Shown one piece after another: positions 15,424 through 23,999 of a DNA stretch of 28,559 nt. Within the stretch, counting starts at the first letter, position 1; each line of letters begins with the position of its first letter. This stretch comes from Candidatus Bathyarchaeota archaeon. GTDB taxonomy: Archaea; Thermoproteota; Bathyarchaeia; TCS64. A model generated the notes under the pieces. It did no database searches and was not told the origin of the DNA. It saw nothing but the letters and a program-made list of their open reading frames with translations. The position numbers were made by a program, and so were the translations under genes. The stretch spans positions 1-28,559 of the forward strand of contig PBSW01000067.1 of assembly GCA_002726865.1 (NCBI GenBank), in the 5' to 3' direction.

Positions 15424-16748
15424 TGCTTCCGCCTCCTGCTGGCCCGAGTCTCAGCGGTCCCCATCGAGACGAGCTCCACAAGCTTCGCCTTTTTTCCTCC
15501 CTTCTTCCTGAGCACCCTCCCGAGGCGTTGGATAAACTGTCTTCCACTTCCCGTCCCGCTCAGGATGACTGCAAGAGAGGCGTCTGGGACATCCACCCCC
15601 TCGTCTAGGACTTGGCTCGTCACCACTCGTAGGTAACGCCCCTCCTTGAACCCCGCCAGGATCTCTTGCCGCTCCTCTCTTGGTGTCTGATGGGTGATTG
15701 CTGGGATCAGCATAGACCGGCTGACGCGGTAAACCAACTTGTTGTGCCGGGTGAATATGATGGCTTTCTCGTCCTGGTTCTCCTCTAGGAGCCCCTTCAG
15801 ATAAACCACCTTGCTAGATGAGTTCTGGGCAAGGTCCATCGCCCTATTTCTCGCGAGGAGTGCCCGTCTCGCTTCAGGATCCCTTCCGGTCCTCTGCACG
15901 AATCGCTGGTAGTCCTTTGCACTCCGGATCTTTATGCCCCGCCTCTGGAGATAGCCTCTGTATTGCGAGAACCTCCGGTCATACTCCAGTTGCTCCACCT
16001 CAGAAAGGGGCACTCGAACAGTGCAGACCGAGTAGTCAGAGAGGTGCACCCCAGCCAGGTCATCCACGAAGGTCTCATATACCAGCTCCCCAACCATCTC
16101 CATTATGGCATCCGCCGCACCCTCTTTCTTGCTCAAGGTCGCGGTGAGGCCCAAACGGTGGGGTGCAGTATACATGAACCCTATTCGTCTATAGCTCGGG
16201 GCAGGGAGGTGATGAACCTCGTCCAGAACAATAAGACAGAATCTGTTCCCTATGGTAGGGGCCTGGATAGCAGCTGAATCATATGTGGATACGGTGATGG
16301 CTCGTACATCCCTATGCCCTCCCCCCAAGACGCCCACATCGATCCCGAAAGCCTCCTTTAGCCTCTCCCTCCACTGATCTACGAGGACTAGGGTTGGAAC
16401 TACAACGAGAGTGGCCTTACCCAGCTCCTCGATTGCCTTCAACGCCAGCACTGTCTTCCCAGCGCCGGTGGGAAGAACCACCACCCCTCTGCGTCCGGCC
16501 TGCCTCCAAGCTCTTAGAGCCTCATCCTGGTAGTCTCTGAGCTTGAAGTTAGAGGAAAGAGGGCTAAGGGGTAAGTTTGCCACGGCCTCATCCCGAAACT
16601 CCACACCTTTCGAGGCCAGGCGTTTGACGATCACGTCGTGCAGGTGAGCAGAGGCACGATAGTTGCCGCTACTGGCATCGCGCACACCAAAGGGAATGGC
16701 TCCGCCCTCCGCAACTACTGTTCCCCGCTCAAATCTAAGGACTATCAA
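15420..16748 (-). CDS. XPB-type superfamily 2 DNA helicase
   Basis: 442 residues, close to archaeal XPB length. An N-terminal damage-recognition-like region (about 1-65) precedes helicase domain 1 with Walker A LPTGAGKT (92-99), DEVH (176-179) and motif III LTAT (201-204), then domain 2 with VVTSQVLDEGVDVPDA (375-390) and motif VI QRLGRVLRK (407-415). A 'thumb'-like insertion lies around 250-305. The short RED motif of XPB appears as KKE (LSKKEG, 205-210). XPB unwinds DNA in repair or transcription in an ATP-dependent way. TTG 16748 is chosen as start because AGGAGA lies six bases upstream. Its stop overlaps the Bax1-like start, the usual XPB-Bax1 pairing. Confidence 0.92.
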   Translation of the reverse strand: MIVLRFERGTVVAEGGAIPFGVRDASSGNYRASAHLHDVIVKRLASKGVEFRDEAVANLPLSPLSSNFKLRDYQDEALRAWRQAGRRGVVVLPTGAGKTVLALKAIEELGKATLVVVPTLVLVDQWRERLKEAFGIDVGVLGGGHRDVRAITVSTYDSAAIQAPTIGNRFCLIVLDEVHHLPAPSYRRIGFMYTAPHRLGLTATLSKKEGAADAIMEMVGELVYETFVDDLAGVHLSDYSVCTVRVPLSEVEQLEYDRRFSQYRGYLQRRGIKIRSAKDYQRFVQRTGRDPEARRALLARNRAMDLAQNSSSKVVYLKGLLEENQDEKAIIFTRHNKLVYRVSRSMLIPAITHQTPREERQEILAGFKEGRYLRVVTSQVLDEGVDVPDASLAVILSGTGSGRQFIQRLGRVLRKKGGKKAKLVELVSMGTAETRASRRRKQ

Positions 16749-16809
16749 TCTGACTCTCCTGAAGCATCAAAGGACCATCAAGCCCCGGGGGAATATAGAT
16801 TTCACGCCA

Positions 16810-17919
16810 TCAGTCGATGTATGGGTTCCTGAGCCCGGTCCCTTTTATCCGGATGCGAGCGCCGTTTTCCATGGAATCTACCCGGATAGTTGCACCTGTA
16901 AAGATCTGGGCCAGCTCAACAGCGGTCTCAGTGTGCTTCGTTAGCTGACTCACGGTGAAATCCGACTCTCCTTCTGCAAGTGAGCACCAGAGGATCAGGT
17001 TGTCACCTGTAAAGCGGTCCACGGCGGCACCGGATCTAACCTCATATAGAAATGCATCTACTGCTTCCTCCCCAACCTGTTCTGCTGGCTTCCCCCTCTC
17101 CCCCATTGAGCTTGATCCAATGAAGATGCCTGGGCTCTCACTAACCCACAGGCAAATGACGCTCCCTGGAGACAACGGCGATTCCCTGCCTAATTTAACC
17201 CTGACATCAATGTGGGCATCCATTCCAGCCGCCCTCAACCGGGCTTTGGCCGCGCCCATTTGTCTTTCAGCAACGTGACCCGGGAGTTTACCGCAGATCG
17301 AGACGCCTTGTTCGGCTGAGACTCTTTGACCTTTAGCAATCAGCGGGGCAAGACTCTCCACAGATTTAAAATCTGCAGAAACAAGCCCACCACCCTTAGG
17401 ATAAAAACCCTCTCTCTTCACGGAGAGCGATCCCTGGAATCCCATTGACTCTAAAGCGGCCCAGGTCACGTTCTCCATGATAGGCATCGGAGGAGACCAT
17501 CTGACATTAGTGCCCCCATGGACCACAAGGCTTGTGGGAGCTCCTGCAAAAGCGGTAAGGGGGGTTAGACACTGGAGCAATAGGGTAATGCTACCTGCTG
17601 TACCAATATCAACCTCGAAGTTTCCACCCGAAATGGGGCCGGGCAGGAGCGTTATCTCTGAGGATCCGATTCTCAGACCTGTAGCCTCACCCTTGCACAT
17701 TAGGGCAACAGCCTCTGCTGTCTTGAGGTGTTGAGGTCTAAGGCCGGGACGACTCCTCCCTTGTCTGATGTTGTGGACCCTCGTCGGAACTCCCAACAGA
17801 GCGCTGTAACTCAGCGCCATCCGGAGGATCTGACCGCCCCCCTCCATCATTGAACCATCCACCTCGATTATGAGTAATCCTCCTAGGTCTGAGAACCGCC
17901 GCAGAACCGAGTAATCCAC
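16810..17919 (-). CDS. rtcA: RNA 3'-terminal phosphate cyclase
   Basis: Converts a 3'-phosphate on RNA into a 2',3'-cyclic phosphate through an adenylated histidine, for RNA repair or processing. Seen: EGGGQILR (26-33 in this frame), the family signature HGGTNVRWSPPMPIM (134-148), and the nucleotidyl-accepting His329 in SQLTKHTETA. Length is typical, and GERGKPAEQVGEEAVDAF matches the family. Start is uncertain. GTG 17919 is the first canonical start but overlaps the upstream gene by 37 bases and adds 16 residues not expected in the family. The usual N-terminus (MIEVDGS-like) would begin at ATA 17871, which has a perfect AGGAGG seven bases upstream; GTG 17862 would remove the first strand. 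The coordinates give the longest canonical frame. Confidence 0.93.
   Translation of the reverse strand: MDYSVLRRFSDLGGLLIIEVDGSMMEGGGQILRMALSYSALLGVPTRVHNIRQGRSRPGLRPQHLKTAEAVALMCKGEATGLRIGSSEITLLPGPISGGNFEVDIGTAGSITLLLQCLTPLTAFAGAPTSLVVHGGTNVRWSPPMPIMENVTWAALESMGFQGSLSVKREGFYPKGGGLVSADFKSVESLAPLIAKGQRVSAEQGVSICGKLPGHVAERQMGAAKARLRAAGMDAHIDVRVKLGRESPLSPGSVICLWVSESPGIFIGSSSMGERGKPAEQVGEEAVDAFLYEVRSGAAVDRFTGDNLILWCSLAEGESDFTVSQLTKHTETAVELAQIFTGATIRVDSMENGARIRIKGTGLRNPYID
17879..17884 (-). promoter_or_regulatory. Shine-Dalgarno AGGAGG of rtcA
   Basis: A perfect AGGAGG that overlaps the stop codon of the upstream B3/B4 gene on the minus strand. The only in-frame codon at proper spacing (seven bases) is ATA 17871-17869. 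This site therefore decides between an AUA start and an upstream GTG. Confidence 0.6.
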
Positions 17920-18542
17920 TCAATGACGACCCTGCTGGCGTTAGAGAGGAGGGCCTCGGTGATATTAGGGACGCCACAGATCAACAGCTGTACATCCCTC
18001 GTGGCCTTGGTGATTTTACACACCTCAGCGTCTCGATATGGATAGATGGCCACCAGCTTCTTACCATCCTCAATAACGGGCTCCCCCCCACCCAGAACAA
18101 CGGGCGTCGCCATCCCAATCCCAAGGAACTCCTCCCCTACAGCAGCTTCCCTCAGGTAGAGAGTGCCTGAGAGCCTCTCCTCGTCGAAAGCCGCAAGAGG
18201 AATCGCGGACTCGACCGAAGCAAGATTGTAGACGTCAACAAAGGTGTTTATCATAGGGAGCCGGCGACCCCTCAGCACTCTTCTGAGGAGCGCTTCGGAG
18301 GCAGGCCTGATTTTTGTGGGGTCCACCCCTACCCTCCAGAAAAAGTCCCTATAGGCCCTGAACCGGGGATGCTCTCGGAGCTGGTCCAGTGTCCATCTCG
18401 CCTGCGCATTCGCTATGACCTCGATCTTGAATGCCTCAAGCTCAACAGACTGGCGGTGGACTTCGACGTCTTCCATCCTGATTGTTTTGGCGCGAAGCCC
18501 AGGGAACCTTGCAGCGAGTTTGGGGGAAACTTGAAGCCACAT
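17883..18542 (-). CDS. Stand-alone B3/B4 tRNA-binding-domain protein
   Basis: 219 residues resembling the B3/B4 domain of the phenylalanyl-tRNA synthetase beta chain, which in PheRS carries the editing site for mischarged Tyr-tRNA. Characteristic stretches are RFRAYRDFFWRVGVDPTKIRPASEALLRRVL, described here in short as YRDFFWRVGVDPTK plus RPASEALLRR, then NTFVDVYNLASVESAIPLAAFD and YRDAEVCKITKATRDV. Free-standing versions occur widely in archaea and bacteria and are presumed to handle tRNA or aminoacyl-tRNA or a related ligand; a specific reaction is not known to me. ATG 18542 is preferred over TTG 18548 because AGGATGAT lies at the right distance from it. It sits between nadM and rtcA in one operon. 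Confidence 0.85.
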   Translation of the reverse strand: MWLQVSPKLAARFPGLRAKTIRMEDVEVHRQSVELEAFKIEVIANAQARWTLDQLREHPRFRAYRDFFWRVGVDPTKIRPASEALLRRVLRGRRLPMINTFVDVYNLASVESAIPLAAFDEERLSGTLYLREAAVGEEFLGIGMATPVVLGGGEPVIEDGKKLVAIYPYRDAEVCKITKATRDVQLLICGVPNITEALLSNASRVVIEWITRFCGGSQT

Positions 18543-18563
18543 GTTCAATCATCCTGCAATTCT

Positions 18564-19121
18564 TTAATCATGAACGCGGCCGGAGTCTAACTTTGCAAGG
18601 TCCCTGATCCTACCCTCACCGTCGATCTCCTGGAGGTACCTATAGACCTCAGCTGGGACAAGGGATTCCCAGTCCTCCCCTGAGAGTATTCTCCGCCGAA
18701 TCTCCGTAGCCTCGTATTTATTCCTCATGTAGAAATCGATCCCTTTTACTTCGTAATTGGCCTCAATCAAGAGCCTCCGAGTGAGAGGCTGGTTAGTATA
18801 GACCACATTGAAACGGGGCGTCTGTGACTCGACCTGGGAAACCCAAACCCTGTGGGTAGGGGCATCTGGAATGGGGATGAGCATATACTTTTCCATAGGC
18901 ACGTCCGAGGCGGCCAGTGTTTTCCCAATCATCTCGAGACGCTCCCCTGCAGTGAAAGGATTATCTGGCTCGTGGCTCATCTGAGCGCTCCCCACCACGA
19001 TGAGGAGCTCCTCCGATTCCTCAAGTATCTTTTTTATTGCATGGAGGTGGCCAAAATGGAATGGTTGAAACCTTCCGACAAAAAGGGCTGTTCTAAACAA
19101 TAGTTCTCGCTCCGGATTCAT
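18564..19121 (-). CDS. nadM: Nicotinamide-nucleotide adenylyltransferase (archaeal NadM type)
   Basis: 185 residues. Joins NMN and ATP to give NAD, the last step of NAD synthesis, in the cytoplasm. The nucleotidyltransferase signature GRFQPFHFGH is at 16-25 and carries the HxGH motif (HFGH). VVYTNQPLTRRLL and the phosphate-binding end KYEATEIRRRI (135-145), the counterpart of the ISSTxxR motif, follow. Length is typical of the archaeal enzyme. The frame extends to 19160, but ATG 19121 is chosen because a TATA box at 19141-19148 lies about 24 bases upstream and the extra residues are not family-like. It is the first gene of the minus-strand operon nadM, B3/B4, rtcA, XPB, Bax1-like, with gaps of 21 bases, an overlap, 61 bases and a 4-base overlap. 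Confidence 0.93.
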   Translation of the reverse strand: MNPERELLFRTALFVGRFQPFHFGHLHAIKKILEESEELLIVVGSAQMSHEPDNPFTAGERLEMIGKTLAASDVPMEKYMLIPIPDAPTHRVWVSQVESQTPRFNVVYTNQPLTRRLLIEANYEVKGIDFYMRNKYEATEIRRRILSGEDWESLVPAEVYRYLQEIDGEGRIRDLAKLDSGRVHD

Positions 19122-19140
19122 TGAAAAAATGACATATGGT

Positions 19141-19148
19141 TTATTTAA
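19141..19148 (-). promoter_or_regulatory. TATA box for the nadM operon
   Basis: TTATTTAA (TTAAATAA on the minus strand) about 24 bases before ATG 19121. It probably drives the run of genes down to the Bax1-like gene at 14236. Confidence 0.5.
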
Positions 19149-19188
19149 CGTATCTCCCAAATCCGAGGGGCTCGGGGTATAGGGTCAG

Positions 19189-19196
19189 TTATATAA
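19189..19196 (+). promoter_or_regulatory. TATA box for the phosphoribosyltransferase gene
   Basis: TTATATAA on the plus strand puts a transcript start near 19218 and a leader of about 20 bases before ATG 19238. It forms a divergent promoter pair with the nadM box 40-50 bases away. Confidence 0.5.
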
Positions 19197-19237
19197 CCGA
19201 GATATGTAAACCGTCATTACACAGTTGGGATTCACAG

Positions 19238-19816
19238 ATGGACGACTTTGGAGACCTCACACTTCTCCACCAAAGCTGGGAGGATATTGAACGCCTCTCC
19301 GAGGAGCTCGCCCAGAAGATCATGGAGAGCGGATTCTGTCCTGACATCATAGTCGCAATTAGCAGGGGAGGCTTTAACCCTGCACGTATACTCTGTGACC
19401 AGCTAGGCATAAGACGGTTGGCAAGTGTCCAGGTTGAATTCTATTCAGACATCCACAATTCGGCCAAAAAACCTAAGATAGTCTACCTCCTGAACGCCGA
19501 TGTTTTAGGGAAGAGCGTTCTGGTGGTTGACGACGTGTCTGACACTGGGGGCTCTCTTCAGGTGGCGAAAGACCACGTGTTCGGTAAGAGTCCGAGAGAA
19601 CTTAAGGTAGCGACCCTCCACCTCAAACCCTGGACTAGTTTCATACCGGACTACCATGCAGCAGAAACAAAAGCTTGGATCGTGTATCCATGGGAACCTG
19701 TCGAGAGCGTTAGGTCCATGGCAGCAAAACTCAGGGAAAAGGGATGTTCAGACCAAGAGATCAGGGAAAAACTTCTTAAATTGGGCTTCAACCAAAAGAC
19801 CCTGAAACGGATTTAA
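19238..19816 (+). CDS. Purine-type phosphoribosyltransferase (PRTase domain)
   Basis: 192 residues with the type I phosphoribosyltransferase fold. The PRPP-binding motif is VLVVDDVSDTGGSL (94-107), preceded by IIVAISRGGFNPARIL, the usual PPi-loop region. The sequence is of the archaeal/bacterial Hpt-like group (COG2236 style) that salvages xanthine, hypoxanthine or guanine, but the substrate cannot be fixed from sequence. The C-terminus carries a short helical tail (REKGCSDQEIREKLLKLGF), possibly a dimer contact. The frame is open from 19136, but the first 34 residues lie over the promoter and are not family-like, so ATG 19238 is preferred. Transcribed divergently from nadM, with which it shares a nucleotide-salvage theme. 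Confidence 0.85.
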   Translation: MDDFGDLTLLHQSWEDIERLSEELAQKIMESGFCPDIIVAISRGGFNPARILCDQLGIRRLASVQVEFYSDIHNSAKKPKIVYLLNADVLGKSVLVVDDVSDTGGSLQVAKDHVFGKSPRELKVATLHLKPWTSFIPDYHAAETKAWIVYPWEPVESVRSMAAKLREKGCSDQEIREKLLKLGFNQKTLKRI

Positions 19817-20208
19817 CTACTCGAACAACGGGATAATACTCAAATGTGCTCCCCATAAAATTATCCTATTTGTCACAATCTAACTGTTTAACGTTCACTG
19901 TACGTGAGCATCACATCATGGAAACTAGAGTTGTTAGTGCCGCGAGTTAGATGGGACCCGCTCTAGGTGAAGATGTTCCATCCCTAATTAAAATCTCAAT
20001 CATCTAAAAAACATATTTTGAAATGTGATCGCATGTATAAACAGATGAAATTTACTGAAATTTCCAAGTTAACAAAATATTTGGAACAAACAGTTCACAA
20101 ATAGCGCGATAGATTATCTAACGATCTCTCTACTCCGATGTCCAATAATATAGGTTTTTATGCAGTACCAAATATAAGCCCCTGCGGCATAAGAAGTTCT
20201 GATTCTAA
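19817..20208. other. Intergenic region upstream of gatD
   Basis: About 390 AT-rich bases between two plus-strand genes. A 23-codon frame (20033-20104) is the only notable open stretch and is not supported as a gene. AAATATAAG at 20170-20178 is a good TATA box for gatD, placing a transcript start around 20200, nine bases before the ATG. Confidence 0.45.
20170..20178 (+). promoter_or_regulatory. TATA box for gatD-gatE
   Basis: AAATATAAG centred 35 bases before ATG 20209; the expected transcript start is near 20200, giving a leader of about nine bases. Confidence 0.5.
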
Positions 20209-21540
20209 ATGGATGAGGACTCTCTACAAGGCTACCGGGGGAGACTCAAGGTGGCCCTCAAAGCCATCGGAGCTGGAATTGGGGACTTTGTCAAGGTAGA
20301 GTCCCAGAATACTATATACGAAGGCTCCCTGATGCCCCGCCTTGAGAGCGATGATGAACATCACATCGTCCTTAAACTTAGAAACGGATATAATTTAGGG
20401 GTCACCTTCAATGCTTTAACGCGGGTCAAGCGGATAGGTGAAGCAGATAAGCCCGAGTTCAGCCCTCCACCCCTCCCAAGCATAAAGAAGGGGCTCCCTC
20501 GGGTGAGTATTGTTAGCACCGGAGGCACCATAGCAAGCAGAGTTGACTATACCACGGGGGGAGTCCATGCTGCTATCTCATCTAGGGACCTCCTCAGCAT
20601 AGTCCCAGAGCTCTCCGATTTCGCTGCCGTCGAAGCAGACATCCTCTATAGCGTCTTTAGTGAGGACATCAATTCTCGCCACTGGACTGGTATGGCAACG
20701 ATGGTATCGGAGAAGGTCAACGCTGGCGTGGCAGGCATCGTCATAACCCACGGAACCGACACTCTCGGATACTCTGCTGCGGCCCTCAGCTTTTCCCTGA
20801 GGAACCTGCCAATCCCCGTCATCCTTGTGGGCTCCCAGAGGAGTTCAGATCGACCCAGCAGCGACGCTGCCACAAATCTCGTGGGGGTCGTCACCGCTGC
20901 TGTAAATGCACCCTTTGCCGAGGTTGTCCTAGGAATGCACGAGACTACATCAGACACCGGCGTTGTGTTCCATAGGGGTACCAAGGTAAGAAAGCTACAC
21001 ACCAGTGCAAGGTATGCGTTCCAGTCTGTAAACGTCAGACCCCTCGCTAAAGTGGCTGAGGGAAAGGTGGAGATGTTTGAGAACGATTATCGGAGAAGAA
21101 ACGACGGCACGCTTAAGATCATGAACGGTTTCGAAGAAAAGACGGGTCTTGTGAAATTCTACCCAGGCCTACAGCCAAATCTTGTGGAGTGGTATGTTGA
21201 TGAAGGTTACAAGGGGCTGATCCTAGAGGGGACTGGCCTTGGCCATGTTAGTACAAGGCTATTCGAGGTCATAGATAGGGCTATCAAGGCGGGGCTCTAC
21301 GTTGGGATGACCTCCCAATGCATCTGGGGGAGACTTAATATGAACGTCTACACCACGGGTCGGATGCTCCAACGGCTAGGGGTCGAACCTCTCGGGGACA
21401 TGCTTCCGGAAACGGCCTACGTGAAGCTGATGTGGGCCCTTGCTAACTCAGAAGACCTAGAATCGGCTAAAGTGCTGATGCAGAAGAATATCGCAGGAGA
21501 GTATTCGGATAGGACACTTTACACGGGGAGGTTCGGCTGA
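20209..21540 (+). CDS. gatD: Glutamyl-tRNA(Gln) amidotransferase subunit D
   Basis: 443 residues. Asparaginase-like glutaminase subunit that frees ammonia for GatE to turn Glu-tRNA(Gln) into Gln-tRNA(Gln); archaea-specific. An N-terminal beta-barrel domain (about 1-75) is followed by a type I asparaginase domain with both catalytic threonine motifs, STGGTIAS (103-110) and THGTDT (180-185), and a later GTGLGHVS loop. Length is typical. ATG 20209 begins the protein directly after the TATA box and short leader. The stop TGA 21538-21540 overlaps the gatE start (TGATG), so the two are translationally coupled. Presence of GatDE implies the organism lacks, or does not depend on, a canonical glutaminyl-tRNA synthetase. 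Confidence 0.96.
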   Translation: MDEDSLQGYRGRLKVALKAIGAGIGDFVKVESQNTIYEGSLMPRLESDDEHHIVLKLRNGYNLGVTFNALTRVKRIGEADKPEFSPPPLPSIKKGLPRVSIVSTGGTIASRVDYTTGGVHAAISSRDLLSIVPELSDFAAVEADILYSVFSEDINSRHWTGMATMVSEKVNAGVAGIVITHGTDTLGYSAAALSFSLRNLPIPVILVGSQRSSDRPSSDAATNLVGVVTAAVNAPFAEVVLGMHETTSDTGVVFHRGTKVRKLHTSARYAFQSVNVRPLAKVAEGKVEMFENDYRRRNDGTLKIMNGFEEKTGLVKFYPGLQPNLVEWYVDEGYKGLILEGTGLGHVSTRLFEVIDRAIKAGLYVGMTSQCIWGRLNMNVYTTGRMLQRLGVEPLGDMLPETAYVKLMWALANSEDLESAKVLMQKNIAGEYSDRTLYTGRFG

Positions 21541-23435
21541 TGGATTATGGTAAGCTGGGGCTTAAAGTAGGCCTCGAGATCCACCAGGAACTGGCTACAG
21601 AGCATAAGCTCTTTTGCAAGTGTCCCCCCACGCTCTTTAAGGAAAAGCCTGAGTACACATTTCTCCGCAGGCTTAGGCCGAGCCAGAGCGAGTTGGGGAA
21701 GGTTGACCCCGCCGCCCTCTTTGAGTTCATTAAGGGGAAGACAATGCTCTACGAGGCAGACCGTGCCACCAGCTGCTTTGTTGAAATGGACGAGGAACCC
21801 CCAGGACCTTTGAACCTTGAGGCCTTGGACATTTGCCTCACATTCGCCCTCATGTCTGGTTCCAAGCCCGTAGACGAGGTGCACGTTATGCGGAAGATCG
21901 TGGTGGATGGCTCCAACACTACTGGTTTCCAGAGGACCTGTATTATCAGCGCGGGCGGCTCCGTAGAGTCCGATGGTAAGACGTATAGCATCCAACATGT
22001 GGGCCTCGAGGAGGATGCCGCTAGGAAGGTTGCCGACGATGGAAAGGTAAGCCACTACAGGATCGACAGACTCGGGATACCTCTTATAGAGGTTGCTACG
22101 GATCCAGATATCTACTCCCCAGAGGAGGCGGAGAGGGTAGCCCTCGCGATCGGACAGATACTAAGGGCCACAGGGAAGGTGAGGAGAGGATTAGGCTCCA
22201 TCCGACAGGATGTTAACATCTCCATAGCAGATGGTGCCATTATAGAGATCAAAGGAGTCCAGGAACTGAGCCTCATTTCCAAGGTTGTAGAGTTTGAGGT
22301 CCAAAGACAGGTGGCCCTTCTTAGGCTGACCGACGCATTGGCTGTTCGAGGCGTCAAGAAGGGGGACCTAAAGAACAACATTGTTGATGTCACAAGTCTC
22401 TTCAAAGGGTCTAAAAGTCATATCCTAAAGACTGTCTTAAAAAAAGGGGGAAAGGTCCTAGCCGTCAAGCTCCACGGTTTCGCCGAGATAGTGGGCCACG
22501 AGCTCTGCCCTGGCAGGAGACTAGGAACGGAGATGGCGGACCACGCTCGTTTCCATGCTGGGGTAAGAGGGATATTCCACACTGATGAGCTTCCCGGCTA
22601 TAACATATCAGAGGGGGAGGTCCAATCTCTGAGGGACCGAATGATGGCTAAGTCATCGGACGCAGTCGTTATAGTCGCTGATGAGGAGAAAAAGGCACAT
22701 AAGGCACTCGAGGCTGTTCTCGATAGAGCTAAACAGACACTCTATGGGATTCCCCGAGAGACTCGCTCAGCGAACCCCGACGGAACTAGCTATTTTACAA
22801 GACCCCGCCCCGGAGCAGCGAGGATGTATCCCGAGACCGATATTGTCTGCATCCCAATTACATCAGAAAAGCTGGAAACCCTAGAGGCTAGGCTTCCAGA
22901 GATGCCAGAGGATAAGTTGGCGAGGCTAAAGGCCGATTACGGTATAAATGAGAAGCTAGCGAAACAAGTGATGAACTCGATCTACTCAGAATTCTTTGAG
23001 GCACTAGCGGGGAAAGGTCTTGGCGATCCTACGCTCATCGCCGTTACCCTCACAGAAACTCTGAGGAGCCTGCAGCGAGACGGGATTCCAATTAAGAGCC
23101 TCAGAGAGCATACGATTATGGGCATCTTCACTCTTGTCAATAAGAGGGGGACAGCCAAGGAGTCAATCCCCGAGCTCATAGCTTGGCTGGCCTTAAATCC
23201 AGATAGGACGGTTAAGGAGGCCCTTAAAGCCCTCAGTCTTGGTATGATAGGTATGGAAGCTCTACGGGAGCGGGTTATGGCGAAGGTTTCAGAGAATGAG
23301 GGACTGGTGGAACAGAGAGGGATGAAGGCGATCGGGCCCCTGATGGGGATGATGATGGTAGAGATCAGGGGGAGGGCCCGAGCAGAAGACGTTCAGACCA
23401 TCCTACGGGAAGCCATCCAAGCAAGGATTAAATGA
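21540..23435 (+). CDS. gatE: Glutamyl-tRNA(Gln) amidotransferase subunit E
   Basis: 631 residues, the usual GatE size. This subunit binds and phosphorylates Glu-tRNA(Gln) and uses ammonia from GatD. The N-terminal cradle domain begins with LKVGLEIHQELATEHKLFC, the GatB/GatE signature. It continues with VDGSNTTGFQRT and GLGSIRQDVNISI. A GatE-specific AspRS-like insertion lies at about 300-400 (for example LPGYNISEGEV and ARMYPETDI). The C-terminal helical and YqeY-like tail domains that touch the tRNA occupy the last 200 residues. ATG 21540 shares one base with the gatD stop. No further gene follows in the operon. Confidence 0.96.
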   Translation: MDYGKLGLKVGLEIHQELATEHKLFCKCPPTLFKEKPEYTFLRRLRPSQSELGKVDPAALFEFIKGKTMLYEADRATSCFVEMDEEPPGPLNLEALDICLTFALMSGSKPVDEVHVMRKIVVDGSNTTGFQRTCIISAGGSVESDGKTYSIQHVGLEEDAARKVADDGKVSHYRIDRLGIPLIEVATDPDIYSPEEAERVALAIGQILRATGKVRRGLGSIRQDVNISIADGAIIEIKGVQELSLISKVVEFEVQRQVALLRLTDALAVRGVKKGDLKNNIVDVTSLFKGSKSHILKTVLKKGGKVLAVKLHGFAEIVGHELCPGRRLGTEMADHARFHAGVRGIFHTDELPGYNISEGEVQSLRDRMMAKSSDAVVIVADEEKKAHKALEAVLDRAKQTLYGIPRETRSANPDGTSYFTRPRPGAARMYPETDIVCIPITSEKLETLEARLPEMPEDKLARLKADYGINEKLAKQVMNSIYSEFFEALAGKGLGDPTLIAVTLTETLRSLQRDGIPIKSLREHTIMGIFTLVNKRGTAKESIPELIAWLALNPDRTVKEALKALSLGMIGMEALRERVMAKVSENEGLVEQRGMKAIGPLMGMMMVEIRGRARAEDVQTILREAIQARIK

Positions 23436-23999
23436 TAAACAGTGAGGCAGCGATAGGCTTTTGTCTCAGGCACCTACTTCGCACGGCACAAAGAGGAGGG
23501 TTCCAAAGGTACCTACTTAGATCACTAGAGTTTCTTACTCGAACTTTAGTTCTCTATAATTCAAGCTAGACTTACACGGTGTATACTCTCTGGCGAGGAG
23601 AATTAGCAGATTTATGCTTTTGGAACAGCTTGTAAGGAGATTCTTCCTGTACTTTTTTCTGCGCTCAAGCCTGCTGAACACTGACTTAGTGAAGGCTAGG
23701 AGTGCCTCGGAGCCATTATCTCTACTAATTATCCTACAAAACAGCCACAATTACGTCTGATTTCGTGAGCCCTTCTTGCAAAGGGATTAGACAAAATCTA
23801 GGAATCTGTTACAATCAATTCCGCTTTAATATATCCATAACCATTCTCCACTATAATTGTAGGCCCTCTTCTCAACCAAGGAATTCCTTTATCTCATAAT
23901 CAGCCGCCTTGATCTAGGACCAAGATGCACGCGACTTTTTTCCGAGCTACGACGGAGTCAGGTGAAACTCGTTTTATTAACTTACTAACAGGTTATTGA
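23436..23999. other. Intergenic region between gatE and the class V aminotransferase
   Basis: About 560 bases. A minus-strand frame of 71 codons (23535-23750, TTG start) has a lysine/arginine-rich translation with no recognised family; I do not count it as a gene. TTTTATTA at 23972-23979 is a TATA candidate for the aminotransferase gene. Confidence 0.4.

Noticed and set aside
15818..16277. Plus-strand frames of about 100 codons opposite the XPB-like gene
   Set aside because: Shadows of the real minus-strand gene, without family content.
20033..20104. 23-codon plus-strand frame with a tidy translation (MYKQMKFTEISKLTKYLEQ...)
   Set aside because: Too short, and no ribosome-binding site or homologue that I can name.
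23535..23750. 71-codon minus-strand frame after gatE
   Set aside because: TTG start, no ribosome-binding site, no recognised family; basic translation could arise by chance. Kept only as a note in the intergenic entry.
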